Below are positions 26,153 through 34,764 of a DNA stretch of 64,000 nucleotides, piece by piece. The position numbers were made by a program, and so were the translations under genes. Each line of letters begins with the position of its first letter. The stretch's first letter is position 1. The DNA is from Phycisphaerales bacterium. Its GTDB lineage: Bacteria > Planctomycetota > Phycisphaerae > Phycisphaerales > SM1A02. The stretch lies in assembly GCA_022446885.1 (NCBI GenBank), contig JAKVBU010000017.1, positions 1 to 64,000 on the forward strand, read 5' to 3'. The notes under the pieces are model-generated. The model was not told where the DNA came from and ran no database searches. It saw nothing but the letters and a program-made list of their open reading frames with translations.

Positions 26153-26299
26153 TCAGTCCTCGTTGCTGTCGGTGACCTCGTCTGAGATCTCTACAGCTTC
26201 CAGTTCACTGGCGTAACTGGCGGCATTGCGCATCAACAGCAGGCCCCAGACAAGGAGAAAGACGACCCAGGCCAGATTGGTGCCGATCGTGAGCAACAT
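26153..26299 (-). CDS. Small single-span membrane protein
   Basis: A 48-residue protein with one hydrophobic helix (LAWVVFLLVWGLLLM) and an acidic C-terminus (ELEAVEISDEVTDSNED). The ATG at 26299 is preceded by CAGGAG ten bases upstream, which separates it from the weaker upstream frame extension. No family is recognised. Small membrane proteins of this layout often regulate a larger membrane partner, but nothing here identifies one. Confidence 0.55.
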   Translation of the reverse strand: MLLTIGTNLAWVVFLLVWGLLLMRNAASYASELEAVEISDEVTDSNED

Positions 26300-26386
26300 G
26301 TGTGTGCAACTCCTGTTGAGCGGGCCTGTCAGACCCAGAACAAGGCAGGATACCAAAGCCCTCCCTATGCACGCTAGGCTGCCGTC

Positions 26387-27064
26387 ATGTTCGCAGCATG
26401 TCTGGCGGGTCTAGCCCTGATCGGTGCTGAACGCGGGTTCACTCCCTTGTTCAATGGCACTGATCTTGAGGGCTGGATGGGCGACACGACGGGATACCTG
26501 GCTCAGGCAGGCGAGATCCGCGTTGCCCCACAAGGGGCCTCCGGAAAGGGGCCCGGCTTCCTCTACACCAAGGGCACTTGGGGCGACTTCGAGTTGCGGT
26601 TCGAATTCAAACTCACGCCTGGCGCCAACAACGGGCTGGCCATTCGGGCCCCCGGCACCGGGAATCCCGCCTTTGACGCCATGGAAGTGCAGATTCTCGA
26701 CAACACGCACCCGATGTACGCCACGCTCAAGCCATGGCAGTACCACGGTTCGATCTATGGCGTGGCAGCAGCCCGGCGTGGCTTCCTCAAGCCGGTGGGC
26801 GAGTGGAATGACGAGACCGTGATCTGTGATGGAGATCGAGTCACCGTCATTCTCAATGGGCACGTATTGCTGGACGCCGATCTGGCCGAGGCACGATCAA
26901 ACGGCACAGTCGATGGGCAGGCACACCCCGGATTGAATCGCCCATCTGGCCATTTGGGTTTCTGCGGCCATGGAAGCGAAGTCGCATTCCGGAATATCCG
27001 CATTCGCCCACTTGCCCCGGCCAGTGCGCCGCCACCTTCGACCGACAGCGAGCGCGGCTCGTGA
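26387..27064 (+). CDS. DUF1080 (3-keto-disaccharide hydrolase-like) exported protein
   Basis: A 225-residue protein with a short signal-like N-terminus and one DUF1080 domain, a concanavalin-like beta sandwich: FTPLFNGTDLEGWMG, FELRFEFKLTPGANNGLAIR, AMEVQILDNTHP, PWQYHGSIYGV and LGFCGHGSEVAFRNIRIRPL. Members of this family include hydrolases of 3-keto-glycosides and are abundant in planctomycetes. The stop overlaps the GTG start of the OlsF-like gene by 4 bases, so the two are coupled although their functions do not obviously connect. Confidence 0.87.
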   Translation: MFAACLAGLALIGAERGFTPLFNGTDLEGWMGDTTGYLAQAGEIRVAPQGASGKGPGFLYTKGTWGDFELRFEFKLTPGANNGLAIRAPGTGNPAFDAMEVQILDNTHPMYATLKPWQYHGSIYGVAAARRGFLKPVGEWNDETVICDGDRVTVILNGHVLLDADLAEARSNGTVDGQAHPGLNRPSGHLGFCGHGSEVAFRNIRIRPLAPASAPPPSTDSERGS

Positions 27065-28932
27065 CAGAGCCGCCCCGCCCAAGCCTGATGCCGAATCTCC
27101 AGATTCCCGAGCCCCGCATGGGGCCAATCAGGCGGGCGCTTTTTCGCATGGGATGGCCCATCATCCGCAAGATGCTCGCCCTGCCTGGCCTCGACAGGGT
27201 CTATCGCGACGGCATGCACCTGCTGGAAGAGCACGGCACGGGCGATTTTGAAACCTGGACGCTGGAGGGCATGGACGCCACGCTGGAAGTGACGGACGAG
27301 GAACTCGCCCATATTCCCGAAGAAGGCCCCCTGCTTGCTGTCGCAAATCACCCTTACGGCATGTTTGACGGCCTGGCGCTGGGCGCGTTGCTGCGAAACC
27401 GTCGGCCGGACTACCGGGTCATGGGCAATCGATCTCTGACGATGTTCCCTGGCATGGTGCCGCAAATGATCCAGGTGGATCTCACCGAGACCGCCGATGC
27501 CCGCCGCTCGAACCTGTCCGCGATCAGGGCCTGCCTGCGTCATCTGCGTGATGGCGGCTGTCTCTCGATGTTCCCCGCCGGTGAAGTGGCGCACCGCACT
27601 TGGTCTCGTTGGAGCGTGACAGACTCCCCGTGGAATCGGGTCGTAGCCACGCTGGCTCGACGCGAAGGCGTGCACGTGCTGCCGATCCACTTCCACGGAC
27701 ACAACAAGCTGTTCTTTCACTTGAGCGGACTCCTCTCGGGTCGTCTGCGCACGCTGCAACTTCCACGCACGCTCACCCAATTGAGAGGGGCCGTGATTCA
27801 AGCCTCGATCGGTCGGCCCGTGACGCCCGACGAGATCGCCCAGTGTGGCGACGACGACACGCTCACCGAGTACCTACGTAGTCGAGTCTTCATGCTCAGA
27901 AGTCGGCGCCGGGCCCACTTGGCAGCCAAGGTTGGCTCGCTTCCCAAGTCTGACGGGCTGCTTCCCCGACTGAGCACATCGGATCGATGCGCGGGCGAAG
28001 TCATGGACCTGCCCGATCGATGCCTGCTGCTCGAAAGCGGTGACATGTCGGTGTACATCGCCAAGTCGCAGTTGATTCCGAACATCGTTCACGAGATTGG
28101 CCGCCTGCGTGAGGTCGCATTCAGGGCGGTCGGCGAAGGCACCGGCAATGATGTCGACCTGGATCGCTTCGACAGGTCCTACCGGCACCTGTTCATCTGG
28201 AATCACGCCAAGCAGGAGATCGTGGGCGCGTACCGCCTCGGCCTTACTGACGAGATTGTCCGGGCACAAGGGCTCGGTGGGCTCTACACCCGAACGTTGT
28301 TTGACTTTGGCCGTCCACTTCTTGATGAAATCGGGCCGGCCATCGAGTTGGGGCGATCATTCATCAGCCCGGAGTATCAACGGGCTTTCAAGCCACTCTT
28401 GCTGCTCTGGAAGGGCATCTGCCGTTTCGTGCACGCCCACCCTCGATACCGATACGCCTTTGGTGTGGTGAGCATCAGCAATGAGTATGAGGCGCTCTCC
28501 AAGCGACTGATGACCGAGTTCCTGACAGACACCACAATGGCGAAGACGCTGGGCGATCTGGTCTCTGCAAAGAACCCACACCAGCCAGTCGAGGTCACGC
28601 ACTGGGACCATGACCAAGTCAGGGTGGTGTGCACGAGCCTGCAGAGTGTCGAGACGCTGGTTCGTGAGATTGAAAACGACCGAGTGGGTGTACCGATTCT
28701 CGTCAAGCAATACCTGAAGCTCAACGCCCAATTGCTGGCTGTGTTCAACGTGGATCGATCGTTCTCAGATGTGATCGACGGCCTGATGCTGGTTGATTTC
28801 ACCAAGGTCGATCGCCGAATAGGCGACTACTACATGGGCCCCGACGAGATCGTGGAGTTTCTTGAGTACCACGGGGTGGACCCAGATGAACATCGAGATC
28901 GCTTCGCACGCCCTCAGGCCCGAGGGGCCTGA
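27061..28932 (+). CDS. olsF: OlsF-like bifunctional ornithine lipid synthase
   Basis: A 623-residue two-domain protein. The N-terminal half (about residues 60-300) is a PlsC-like acyltransferase with the acceptor motif VANHPYGMFDG and the FPAGEVA loop. The C-terminal half (about 330-610) is an OlsB/GNAT hemolysin-like domain: REVAFRAVGEGTGNDVDLDR, HLFIWNHAKQEIVGAYRLG, IELGRSFISPEYQR and VVSISNEYEA. OlsB-type domains N-acylate ornithine to lyso-ornithine lipid and OlsA-type domains add the ester acyl chain; in OlsF both are fused in this order. The product would be ornithine lipid in the membrane, a phosphorus-free lipid. GTG start overlaps the DUF1080 stop. Confidence 0.85.
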   Translation: MTEPPRPSLMPNLQIPEPRMGPIRRALFRMGWPIIRKMLALPGLDRVYRDGMHLLEEHGTGDFETWTLEGMDATLEVTDEELAHIPEEGPLLAVANHPYGMFDGLALGALLRNRRPDYRVMGNRSLTMFPGMVPQMIQVDLTETADARRSNLSAIRACLRHLRDGGCLSMFPAGEVAHRTWSRWSVTDSPWNRVVATLARREGVHVLPIHFHGHNKLFFHLSGLLSGRLRTLQLPRTLTQLRGAVIQASIGRPVTPDEIAQCGDDDTLTEYLRSRVFMLRSRRRAHLAAKVGSLPKSDGLLPRLSTSDRCAGEVMDLPDRCLLLESGDMSVYIAKSQLIPNIVHEIGRLREVAFRAVGEGTGNDVDLDRFDRSYRHLFIWNHAKQEIVGAYRLGLTDEIVRAQGLGGLYTRTLFDFGRPLLDEIGPAIELGRSFISPEYQRAFKPLLLLWKGICRFVHAHPRYRYAFGVVSISNEYEALSKRLMTEFLTDTTMAKTLGDLVSAKNPHQPVEVTHWDHDQVRVVCTSLQSVETLVREIENDRVGVPILVKQYLKLNAQLLAVFNVDRSFSDVIDGLMLVDFTKVDRRIGDYYMGPDEIVEFLEYHGVDPDEHRDRFARPQARGA

Positions 28933-28950
28933 TCGACTCAGCTGGTCTGT

Positions 28951-29490
28951 TCAGTTGATCGACGCACGAACCGGGGATGCGCCCTGTGCCCGGTGGCTCG
29001 CTTCCACCACGCTTGGGGTGGCGCTCAACACGACTGTACGGAGGGCATCGGCCACGAATGTCGTGCTTGAGTCGGCCCATGCCTCTCGAAGGCGTCGGTG
29101 TGTGATGTCCTGCTCATTCCAGTCAAACTCGACAATTGTCGTCCAGGTGGTGCCGGGGGGCACTTGGCCGATCTCCACGGGCATCTTCACTGATCCGGCG
29201 CGGGGCACGTCAATCACGACAGTCCCGTGGCCGCGTTCAATGTGAACCCCCTCTTGCGGGCAGGCAAACATGAGTTCAACTTGAAGGGCGCGTTCGGCAG
29301 TCACACCGGGGACCAGTATTGTCGAGGCAATGTGCACATCGATCAACATGTCATTGACGGCAGGACACCCCTCAGACTGCTCGGCGATGGCATCCGATGG
29401 GCCTGACCCCGTCAGCAGTGAGCCCGCCATGAGGGCAAACAGAGCAGCTGCGCCGATGATTGTTCGTCGAGGTGAGGTGAAGATACCCAT
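28951..29490 (-). CDS. Exported protein with possible Tat signal
   Basis: A 179-residue exported protein that I do not assign to a family. The N-terminus SPRRTIIGAAALFALMAG carries a twin-arginine before a moderately hydrophobic core, which could be a Tat signal or an uncleaved anchor. The mature part has two Cys (EGCPAV, FACPQEG) and looks beta-rich: DMLIDVHIASTILVPG, ALQVELMF, GTVVIDVPRAGSVKM, TWTTIVEFDWNEQD. The ATG at 29490 follows CGGAGG by about 11 bases. It converges on the OlsF-like gene, with stops 19 bases apart, and is divergent from the BamE-like gene. Confidence 0.72.
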   Translation of the reverse strand: MGIFTSPRRTIIGAAALFALMAGSLLTGSGPSDAIAEQSEGCPAVNDMLIDVHIASTILVPGVTAERALQVELMFACPQEGVHIERGHGTVVIDVPRAGSVKMPVEIGQVPPGTTWTTIVEFDWNEQDITHRRLREAWADSSTTFVADALRTVVLSATPSVVEASHRAQGASPVRASIN

Positions 29491-29603
29491 TGCGTAAAGA
29501 ACCTCCGAGTTCAGGAAGACGATGTCCTCCGACCGAAACTTCTTTCGGATGGACTGGCCCTCAACTGTCCCTCGGACCCCCCCACATGGCACACTGCAAT
29601 CAA

Positions 29604-30026
29604 ATGCACCCCGCCCCAAATCCACCAGACCGCACAGGCCGACCTCAATGTGCCGCTGTCGCCCTTTCAGCCCTGTTAGGCCTGTTTGTGGCGCTCGTGG
29701 GCTGTCAGGCCCGGCCAGCAGCGGATTTCTCCAGAATCCGCCCGGGCATGTCCCAGTCACAAGTTGAGGCCATTCTGGGCCGCCCCAGCAGCATGCTTGA
29801 GCCGCCACCGCCCGAACATGACCAACGCCCTGCTACCTGGGCGAGCCGATGGCAGTGGGGTGACACCCTGAGCTCTGCCGCAACAAGTGCGGTTTTCATC
29901 GATCAGCCCCCACCTGCACGGGTTGGGGTCGTGTGGTTCGATGCTCAGGGCAAGGTCATTGAAGTCAGAGCCCCTCAGGCTGAACCTCCACCGACAGCCG
30001 ATCCGTGGGCTGCGCCACCTCGTTGA
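29604..30026 (+). CDS. SmpA/BamE-like (OmlA) lipoprotein
   Basis: A 140-residue lipoprotein (Cys34 in VALVGC). After the lipobox comes a SmpA/OmlA-type motif: ADFSRIRPGMSQSQVEAILG followed by RPSSM, the pattern shared by BamE and related beta-lactamase-inhibitor-like domains. The rest has WRWGD-like features (SRWQWGDTL) and a closing GVVWFDAQGKVIEVRAPQ strand. BamE belongs to the outer-membrane protein assembly machinery, but many members of this fold do other jobs, so the name marks the fold only. The ATG at 29604 keeps a typical length of leader; an ATG at 29586 is possible. Confidence 0.72.
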   Translation: MHPAPNPPDRTGRPQCAAVALSALLGLFVALVGCQARPAADFSRIRPGMSQSQVEAILGRPSSMLEPPPPEHDQRPATWASRWQWGDTLSSAATSAVFIDQPPPARVGVVWFDAQGKVIEVRAPQAEPPPTADPWAAPPR

Positions 30027-30070
30027 TCGAGTGTTCGTCGGGGGGCCTTGGAGCCCTACAATACGGGGCC

Positions 30071-30421
30071 ATGTCCGAGTGCCCACTTCATCTTCACTGC
30101 GAGTCGATCGAAGACGAACTGCACATGCGTCTGGAGACGCAGATGCTGGGCGCAGAAGGTGCACGTCAGATCAATGAAGCGATCAAGGATGCACTCGATA
30201 TGGACGGCAAAGGGGCGTCAACCACCCCCAATGTGGTTCGAGTTGACTTGGCCCAGGTGAGTGGCATGGGCAGCGCAGCCATCGGCGCCTTCATCGTGTT
30301 GCACAAGTCACTTGATGCAAAGGCCTGTCGGCTGGAACTGGACAACCCCAACAAGTCCATCCGGGAAGCACTCGAATTCCTGAAACTTGATCGCGTGCTT
30401 ACGATCACCTCCCGACAGTGA
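30071..30421 (+). CDS. STAS-domain protein (anti-sigma factor antagonist-like)
   Basis: A 116-residue STAS protein. The core fits the fold: NVVRVDLAQVSGMGSAAIGAFIVLHKSL followed by RLELDNPNKSIREALEFLKL. In SpoIIAA-like antagonists a phosphorylatable Ser lies at the start of the helix after the central strand; here the equivalent GMGSAAIG contains Ser. Such proteins bind an anti-sigma kinase and are recycled by SpoIIE/RsbU phosphatases, two of which are in this window (34761, 62600), but no anti-sigma factor is visible. The next gene starts at a GTG that overlaps its stop, so it is coupled with folE2. Confidence 0.85.
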   Translation: MSECPLHLHCESIEDELHMRLETQMLGAEGARQINEAIKDALDMDGKGASTTPNVVRVDLAQVSGMGSAAIGAFIVLHKSLDAKACRLELDNPNKSIREALEFLKLDRVLTITSRQ

Positions 30422-30432
30422 GCCAAACTGAC

Positions 30433-31245
30433 ATGAGCCAAACCATGACAAACACCGCCGGCATGCCCGATGTTCAAGCCCGTGAAGACCATCGCAAACT
30501 CGCCATTGACCGTGTTGGGGTGACCGGCATCCGGTTTCCCGCGACGCTGGCTGTTCGAAGTGGTGGAACGGAGAGCACTGTCGCCACCGTGAACATGTTT
30601 GTCGCGCTCCCTGCCGAGCGCAAGGGCACGCACATGAGCAGATTCCTTGAACTGCTCAATGAGTATCGAGATGGTCTCTCGCCGGAACGAGTGGTTGACC
30701 TGTGCCGACACATGCGGCGCGAACTCGACGCCGAACGAGCCCACATCGAACTGGCCTTCCCCTACTTCATCTCCAAACAGGCACCTGCAACTGGGCGTGC
30801 CGGGCTCATGGACTACGAAGCAACCATCGTCTGCGAATCGACCGCAGATCTGGATGACGTGGTCCTCGGCGTGACCGTTCCGGCCACGAGCCTGTGCCCT
30901 TGCTCACGCGAGATCAGCGCCTATGGAGCCCACAATCAGCGATGCCTGATTCGGGCCGAGGCCAGATTCACCGAGACTGTCTGGATCGAAGAGCTCGTGG
31001 AGTATGCGGAACGATCCGCCAGTTGCCCCGTCTACAGCGTGCTGAAGCGCCCCGACGAGAAAGTGGTCACCGAGCAAGCCTACGACAACCCCAAGTTTGT
31101 CGAGGACATCGTGCGAGATCTGGCGACGATGCTGGACGCCGACGATCGAATCACGTGGTTTCATGCTCGCAGCGAGAATCACGAGTCGATCCATAGCCAC
31201 AACGCATGGGCTGAGATCACCAGAGGATCGAACGGCGAGGGCTGA
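30433..31245 (+). CDS. folE2: GTP cyclohydrolase FolE2 (type IB)
   Basis: A 270-residue FolE2/MptA-type GTP cyclohydrolase, converting GTP to 7,8-dihydroneopterin triphosphate at the start of folate or queuosine biosynthesis. Family markers are VGVTGIRFPATLAVRSGG, the substrate or metal Cys in TSLCPCSREISAYGAHNQR and the conserved HSRSENxESIHxH-like end (HARSENHESIHSHNAW). Length is normal for bacterial FolE2. The ATG at 30433 is used; a GTG at 30418 overlapping the STAS stop adds five residues. FolE2 replaces zinc-dependent FolE and can use other metals, a common planctomycete choice (family knowledge). Confidence 0.93.
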   Translation: MSQTMTNTAGMPDVQAREDHRKLAIDRVGVTGIRFPATLAVRSGGTESTVATVNMFVALPAERKGTHMSRFLELLNEYRDGLSPERVVDLCRHMRRELDAERAHIELAFPYFISKQAPATGRAGLMDYEATIVCESTADLDDVVLGVTVPATSLCPCSREISAYGAHNQRCLIRAEARFTETVWIEELVEYAERSASCPVYSVLKRPDEKVVTEQAYDNPKFVEDIVRDLATMLDADDRITWFHARSENHESIHSHNAWAEITRGSNGEG

Positions 31246-31294
31246 GCGAGTCGCTCCGCCACCTTCCCGTTTCAATTGAGTCAGCCATCAAATG

Positions 31295-31327
31295 AAGATG
31301 GGCGCCAGTCCAACCGGCGCCCATCTT
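31295..31327. terminator. Strong hairpin between convergent genes
   Basis: Perfect 12-base stem (AAGATGGGCGCC, 31295-31306, paired with GGCGCCCATCTT, 31316-31327) with a 9-base loop. It sits midway between the folE2 stop and the stop of the convergent gene. There is no long T-run on either side, so it may act as a bidirectional transcription end or an RNA-stabilising 3' structure. Confidence 0.8.
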
Positions 31328-31349
31328 GAGAATCTGATGTGGTCAACCC

Positions 31350-32195
31350 TCAGCGAGTCACGGTCGTACCGTAGGGCTCGATCGCGCCGGTGCTCGAAAG
31401 CCCCCAGCCGCCGCCGTCGTAGTAGGAATCGCCGTACTGGCGGTAGCCCGAGTAGGGGTCATTGATCATGTTGAGTTGGGTACGCGTGAGCCCGTGCTCG
31501 GCATTGAACTTGTACACGTCCCAATTCCACTTCAGTCGCTGCTGGCGTTGCTTGGCCATGTCCTTGAGCCACTGCTTGTGCCGTTCCTGTACGACCTTCT
31601 GCAGATGCGCTTCCTTGGTGCGGGCGGCCTTCGCGGCCACCTCGCCCTTGGCCAGAATCGCCTTGTGCTCGGCAGTCGCCTTGTCGTGAGCCCAGCCCAT
31701 ATAGGCATCGACCTTGCCTTGCGACTGAAGGAAGTCGTGCATTCGCTGCACAGCGCTCATCGACGCCTGCAGTTGATCCCAAGAGGTTCGGGCCAGGTCG
31801 GTGTAGGCCTTGATCTTGCGGGTCAGATCACCGGAATCCCCTGACCCAGCGGCACTGTGGGCCTGCACGTTGAGGATGGCCTGATGCAAGGCCTCCTCAA
31901 ACGTCATCGCCATGTCGTGGGTGCCTGAGCCCTTGAAGGCGTCGAAGGCTTGCCCCATGCCGTTCTCTTCGATGTAGGAACGCATCCGCTTCTCACGATC
32001 GAGTGACTGCGACAGCGTGCTGTTGGTGGAGGCGGTCATGTCTTCCAAAGCGATCAGATGCGTCTGCTCGGACCCCAGCGAAGCGGGCCCATTCTGAGGC
32101 GCGGCAGGCATCGAGGTCGCCGATGCGCTGACGGGGGTAAGAACAAGCAGAGCACACCCCAGCGAGGCGGATACGGCAAACGAACGAATTGACAT
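31350..32195 (-). CDS. Secreted coiled-coil-rich protein, unknown
   Basis: A 281-residue exported protein with a standard signal peptide (SLGCALLVLTPVSASA). The mature part is largely helical and charged, with long heptad-like stretches (LTRKIKAYTDLARTSWDQLQ, then a Lys/Gln-rich region AHLQKVVQERHKQWLKDMAK), and a Tyr/Gly-rich C-terminus (YSGYRQYGDSYYDGGGWG). The ATG at 32195 follows GGAGAAG and is preferred over a TTG one codon upstream. No family is recognised. It converges on folE2 across the hairpin at 31295-31327. Confidence 0.72.
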   Translation of the reverse strand: MSIRSFAVSASLGCALLVLTPVSASATSMPAAPQNGPASLGSEQTHLIALEDMTASTNSTLSQSLDREKRMRSYIEENGMGQAFDAFKGSGTHDMAMTFEEALHQAILNVQAHSAAGSGDSGDLTRKIKAYTDLARTSWDQLQASMSAVQRMHDFLQSQGKVDAYMGWAHDKATAEHKAILAKGEVAAKAARTKEAHLQKVVQERHKQWLKDMAKQRQQRLKWNWDVYKFNAEHGLTRTQLNMINDPYSGYRQYGDSYYDGGGWGLSSTGAIEPYGTTVTR

Positions 32196-32320
32196 CAAGT
32201 CTTCTCCCTCCGGGGCTCGCCCGGCTTCACAGGTGAGGCAGGAGTATAGGCTGCCAGCCCCCTCATCAGCAGGCAGGCGGATGAGGGGTAGAATCGGTCC
32301 CTTCAGTCGAAGGAGGCCAC

Positions 32321-33556
32321 ATGTCCACCCACCAGCTGTCGAGACGAGGAGCCCAGGTTCCTTCCTCTCCCATCCGGGCGCTGGCAGCCGCAGCGCGGGC
32401 CCGCGCCGCGGGCGGCACCCGAGTGCTCTATCTGAATATCGGACAACCAGATGTTCCTACCCCGAAGCCGATGGTGCAGGCCTATCAGAACTTCGACGAC
32501 ACGGTGCTCGCATACGCCCCAAGCGACGGCTTCCCCGAACTGCGAGAGAAACTCGCCGGCTGGTACACGACGATCGGTGGTATGCGGCGGCGTGTTCAGG
32601 CTGACGACATCGTGGTGACGACCGGTGGCTCGGAAGCGCTGCTCTTTGCCATGGCGGCCACTACGGATCCGGGCGACTCGATCCTCGTATGCGAGCCCTA
32701 CTACACCAACTACAGCGGATACGCCCAGCTGTTGGGAATCAACACCCGACCTGTGACCTGCACTGCGGATGACAATTGGGTAGTGAACCCTACGAGGGTC
32801 GAAGCTGCGATTGACGACACAACACGAGCGCTTGTCATCCCAACACCAGGCAACCCCACTGGCCGGGTGCTCACTGCCAAGGAGTTGGAACACCTCGTTT
32901 CGATCTGCGACCGGCACGGAATCTTCATGATCAGCGACGAGGTCTATCGAGAACTTGTCTACGACGGGCCGCGCGGCACACGCGCCCCCTCACTGCTGGA
33001 CATTGACGGCAGCGACGAACTGGGTGTCGTCATCGACTCTGCCTCCAAACGATGGAGTGCATGCGGCGCTCGTATGGGCTGGCTGGTGACTCGCAACGGC
33101 CAACTGCGGGAGGCCGCCCTTCGATTCGGCCAGGCTCGTCTGTCGCCTGCCACCGTGGATCAATATGCCGTCGCTGCGGCCCTTGACCTGCCTGCAGCGT
33201 GGTACGACGACATGATTGACGAGTACCGCCGCCGCCGCGACACGCTGGTCTCGGCCCTTCACGAACAGGGCCTGGAGGTGACTTCACCACAAGGCGCCTT
33301 CTATCTGGCTGTGCCATTGCCCATCGACGATGCCGAGGCCTTCTGTCACTGGCTGGTGACCGACTTCGAACTCGATGGTGAGACCGTCTGCCTGGCCCCC
33401 CTCTCAGGCTTCTATGCAACGCCTGGCGAGGGTCGTGACGAGGTGCGCATGACCTACGTGCTCGAATGTGAGAAGCTCGAGCGCTGCGCCCGCATCTTGG
33501 GCGCGGGCATCAAGGCGTGGTCGGCTCGATCTGAGGGGGAACAGGCTGAGGCGTAA
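32321..33556 (+). CDS. Class I aminotransferase (aspartate aminotransferase-like)
   Basis: A 411-residue fold-type I PLP enzyme. Visible are LNIGQPDVPTPKPM, TTGGSEALLFAM, the cofactor-contacting IPTPGNPTGRV, SDEVYRELVYDG, the Schiff-base lysine in DSASKRWSACGARMGW and the substrate Arg near the C-terminus (DEVRMTYVLECE). Length and motifs match subgroup I-gamma aspartate aminotransferases such as those of thermophiles, but specificity within amino acids cannot be told. A strong AAGGAGG precedes the ATG. Its last 47 bases overlap the 3' end of the convergent gene. Confidence 0.9.
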   Translation: MSTHQLSRRGAQVPSSPIRALAAAARARAAGGTRVLYLNIGQPDVPTPKPMVQAYQNFDDTVLAYAPSDGFPELREKLAGWYTTIGGMRRRVQADDIVVTTGGSEALLFAMAATTDPGDSILVCEPYYTNYSGYAQLLGINTRPVTCTADDNWVVNPTRVEAAIDDTTRALVIPTPGNPTGRVLTAKELEHLVSICDRHGIFMISDEVYRELVYDGPRGTRAPSLLDIDGSDELGVVIDSASKRWSACGARMGWLVTRNGQLREAALRFGQARLSPATVDQYAVAAALDLPAAWYDDMIDEYRRRRDTLVSALHEQGLEVTSPQGAFYLAVPLPIDDAEAFCHWLVTDFELDGETVCLAPLSGFYATPGEGRDEVRMTYVLECEKLERCARILGAGIKAWSARSEGEQAEA

Positions 33557-33995
33557 GCGGCGTCCTGAACCAGAGCTTTCCGCCATCTGGAGACCAGGTA
33601 CCCAATCGAACCTGTGTGCCGGATGTGCCACCCAAGGCTAGATACCCCTCGCCCGTGACTGACGGACCGAGGGTGGCAACCATGCGATCGTCCTTGTCCA
33701 TCAGAAGCAACTGACCCCCTGAGTTTGGAGCGCCCAACGTCGCCATCAGTTTCCCCGAGGGGTTTCGCAGATGGACCCAAGCCCCAGATTCATCCGCGGC
33801 CAGCTCCACTCGTGCCGTGTGATCGGGGCCGATGATTGTGAGGCCCCGCGTAATCAAGGGTTCAGTGCCTCGCAACGAGTCGGCACCCACCAAAACCATT
33901 GCCACAATGGCCATCCCCAGCCCCAGACATGTAAGCCGAAGTCGGCTCCGAGAACGTTCCAATGACTCGATCCGACTGTCCAGACTGGGTGGCAT
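33510..33995 (-). CDS. Membrane-anchored beta-repeat protein, unknown
   Basis: A 161-residue protein with an N-terminal charged coil (LDSRIESLERSRSRLRL), one membrane segment (TCLGLGMAIVAMVLVGAD) and a periplasmic beta-rich part of repeated strands each built around a Gly-turn: IIGPDHTARVELAADESG, VHLRNPSGKLMATLGAPN, LLMDKDDRMVATLGPSV, YLALGGTSGTQVRLG. A small beta-solenoid or sandwich is likely. The ATG at 33995 follows AGGAGAG. The gene overlaps the aminotransferase 3' end by 47 bases. No named family is recognised. Confidence 0.72.
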   Translation of the reverse strand: MPPSLDSRIESLERSRSRLRLTCLGLGMAIVAMVLVGADSLRGTEPLITRGLTIIGPDHTARVELAADESGAWVHLRNPSGKLMATLGAPNSGGQLLLMDKDDRMVATLGPSVTGEGYLALGGTSGTQVRLGTWSPDGGKLWFRTPLTPQPVPPQIEPTTP

Positions 33996-34032
33996 GGCGA
34001 CTCTCCTGTGCACGGTGCGGTAGGCTCGCACC

Positions 34033-34764
34033 GTGCCACAGTGTCTCAACAATTCCCGCCTCGTGACTGCAGCAGCATCGTGGTGCCTGTGCATGCTTGT
34101 TGGCTGTCATCAGGAAACGCCCCATCGAGCGATGCATGAGGGGCTGGTCTTTCATGATGAAGACGGTGACGGCCAGCGGACCGGGCGTGAGAAGGGGCTG
34201 GCTCGCGTGCCCGTTTCCAATGGCCTCGATGTTGTACTCACAGATGTACGGGGCCGGTACCTGATCCCAGATCGGGGCCCTCGGGCTGCATTCGTCATCG
34301 CGCCTCGAGGATGGCGGCAGGCACCCTGCGATCAGGCTGAAGATTTTGCCCTGAAACGATGGCCTATCGACTCGCCCCCGAGCGTGCATATCGGCGCGAC
34401 GGTCGCCGGAGCCCCCGCAGCCCATGCCACGGTTGGGTTCGATGACGCAATGGCACCACGGCCCGGCGAGGCCCCAGGGGGCACGCTGCCCACAGCGTTC
34501 AATGTGGGCGACCTGCACGTGATTGTGGTCAACGACACATTGCCCATCAAAGACACCTGCACGTTCATCGAGGCGGACCTGCATCATGCAGGCGCCGCCC
34601 GCCCGGTGCTGCTTGTGACATCGAGTGAACAAGAGCCCCTGCGATCGCTACTGGAGAACCGCCCCTTCACGATAGCCGTCGACACACTCGGGGGGCCGTC
34701 ACTGGCGGCAGTGTTGGGTCATGGTGACCAGATTGAGTTGATCGCAGAGCCGTACGCACCATGA
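34033..34764 (+). CDS. Lipoprotein with metallophosphoesterase-N-type domain but no enzyme domain
   Basis: A 243-residue lipoprotein (Cys25 in LVGC). Residues 37-85 resemble the N-terminal domain placed ahead of exported calcineurin-like phosphoesterases: GLVFHDEDGDGQRTGREKGL, ARVPVSNGLDVVLTDVRGRY. In those proteins this is followed by the phosphoesterase domain. Here the remainder has only fragments such as GDLHVIVVNDTLPIKD and FIEADLHHAG, and the usual metal motifs are missing, so it looks like a reduced derivative. The GTG at 34033 is used. The stop overlaps the ATG of the SpoIIE-phosphatase gene (ATGA), placing it at the head of the ebo operon. Confidence 0.7.
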   Translation: MPQCLNNSRLVTAAASWCLCMLVGCHQETPHRAMHEGLVFHDEDGDGQRTGREKGLARVPVSNGLDVVLTDVRGRYLIPDRGPRAAFVIAPRGWRQAPCDQAEDFALKRWPIDSPPSVHIGATVAGAPAAHATVGFDDAMAPRPGEAPGGTLPTAFNVGDLHVIVVNDTLPIKDTCTFIEADLHHAGAARPVLLVTSSEQEPLRSLLENRPFTIAVDTLGGPSLAAVLGHGDQIELIAEPYAP

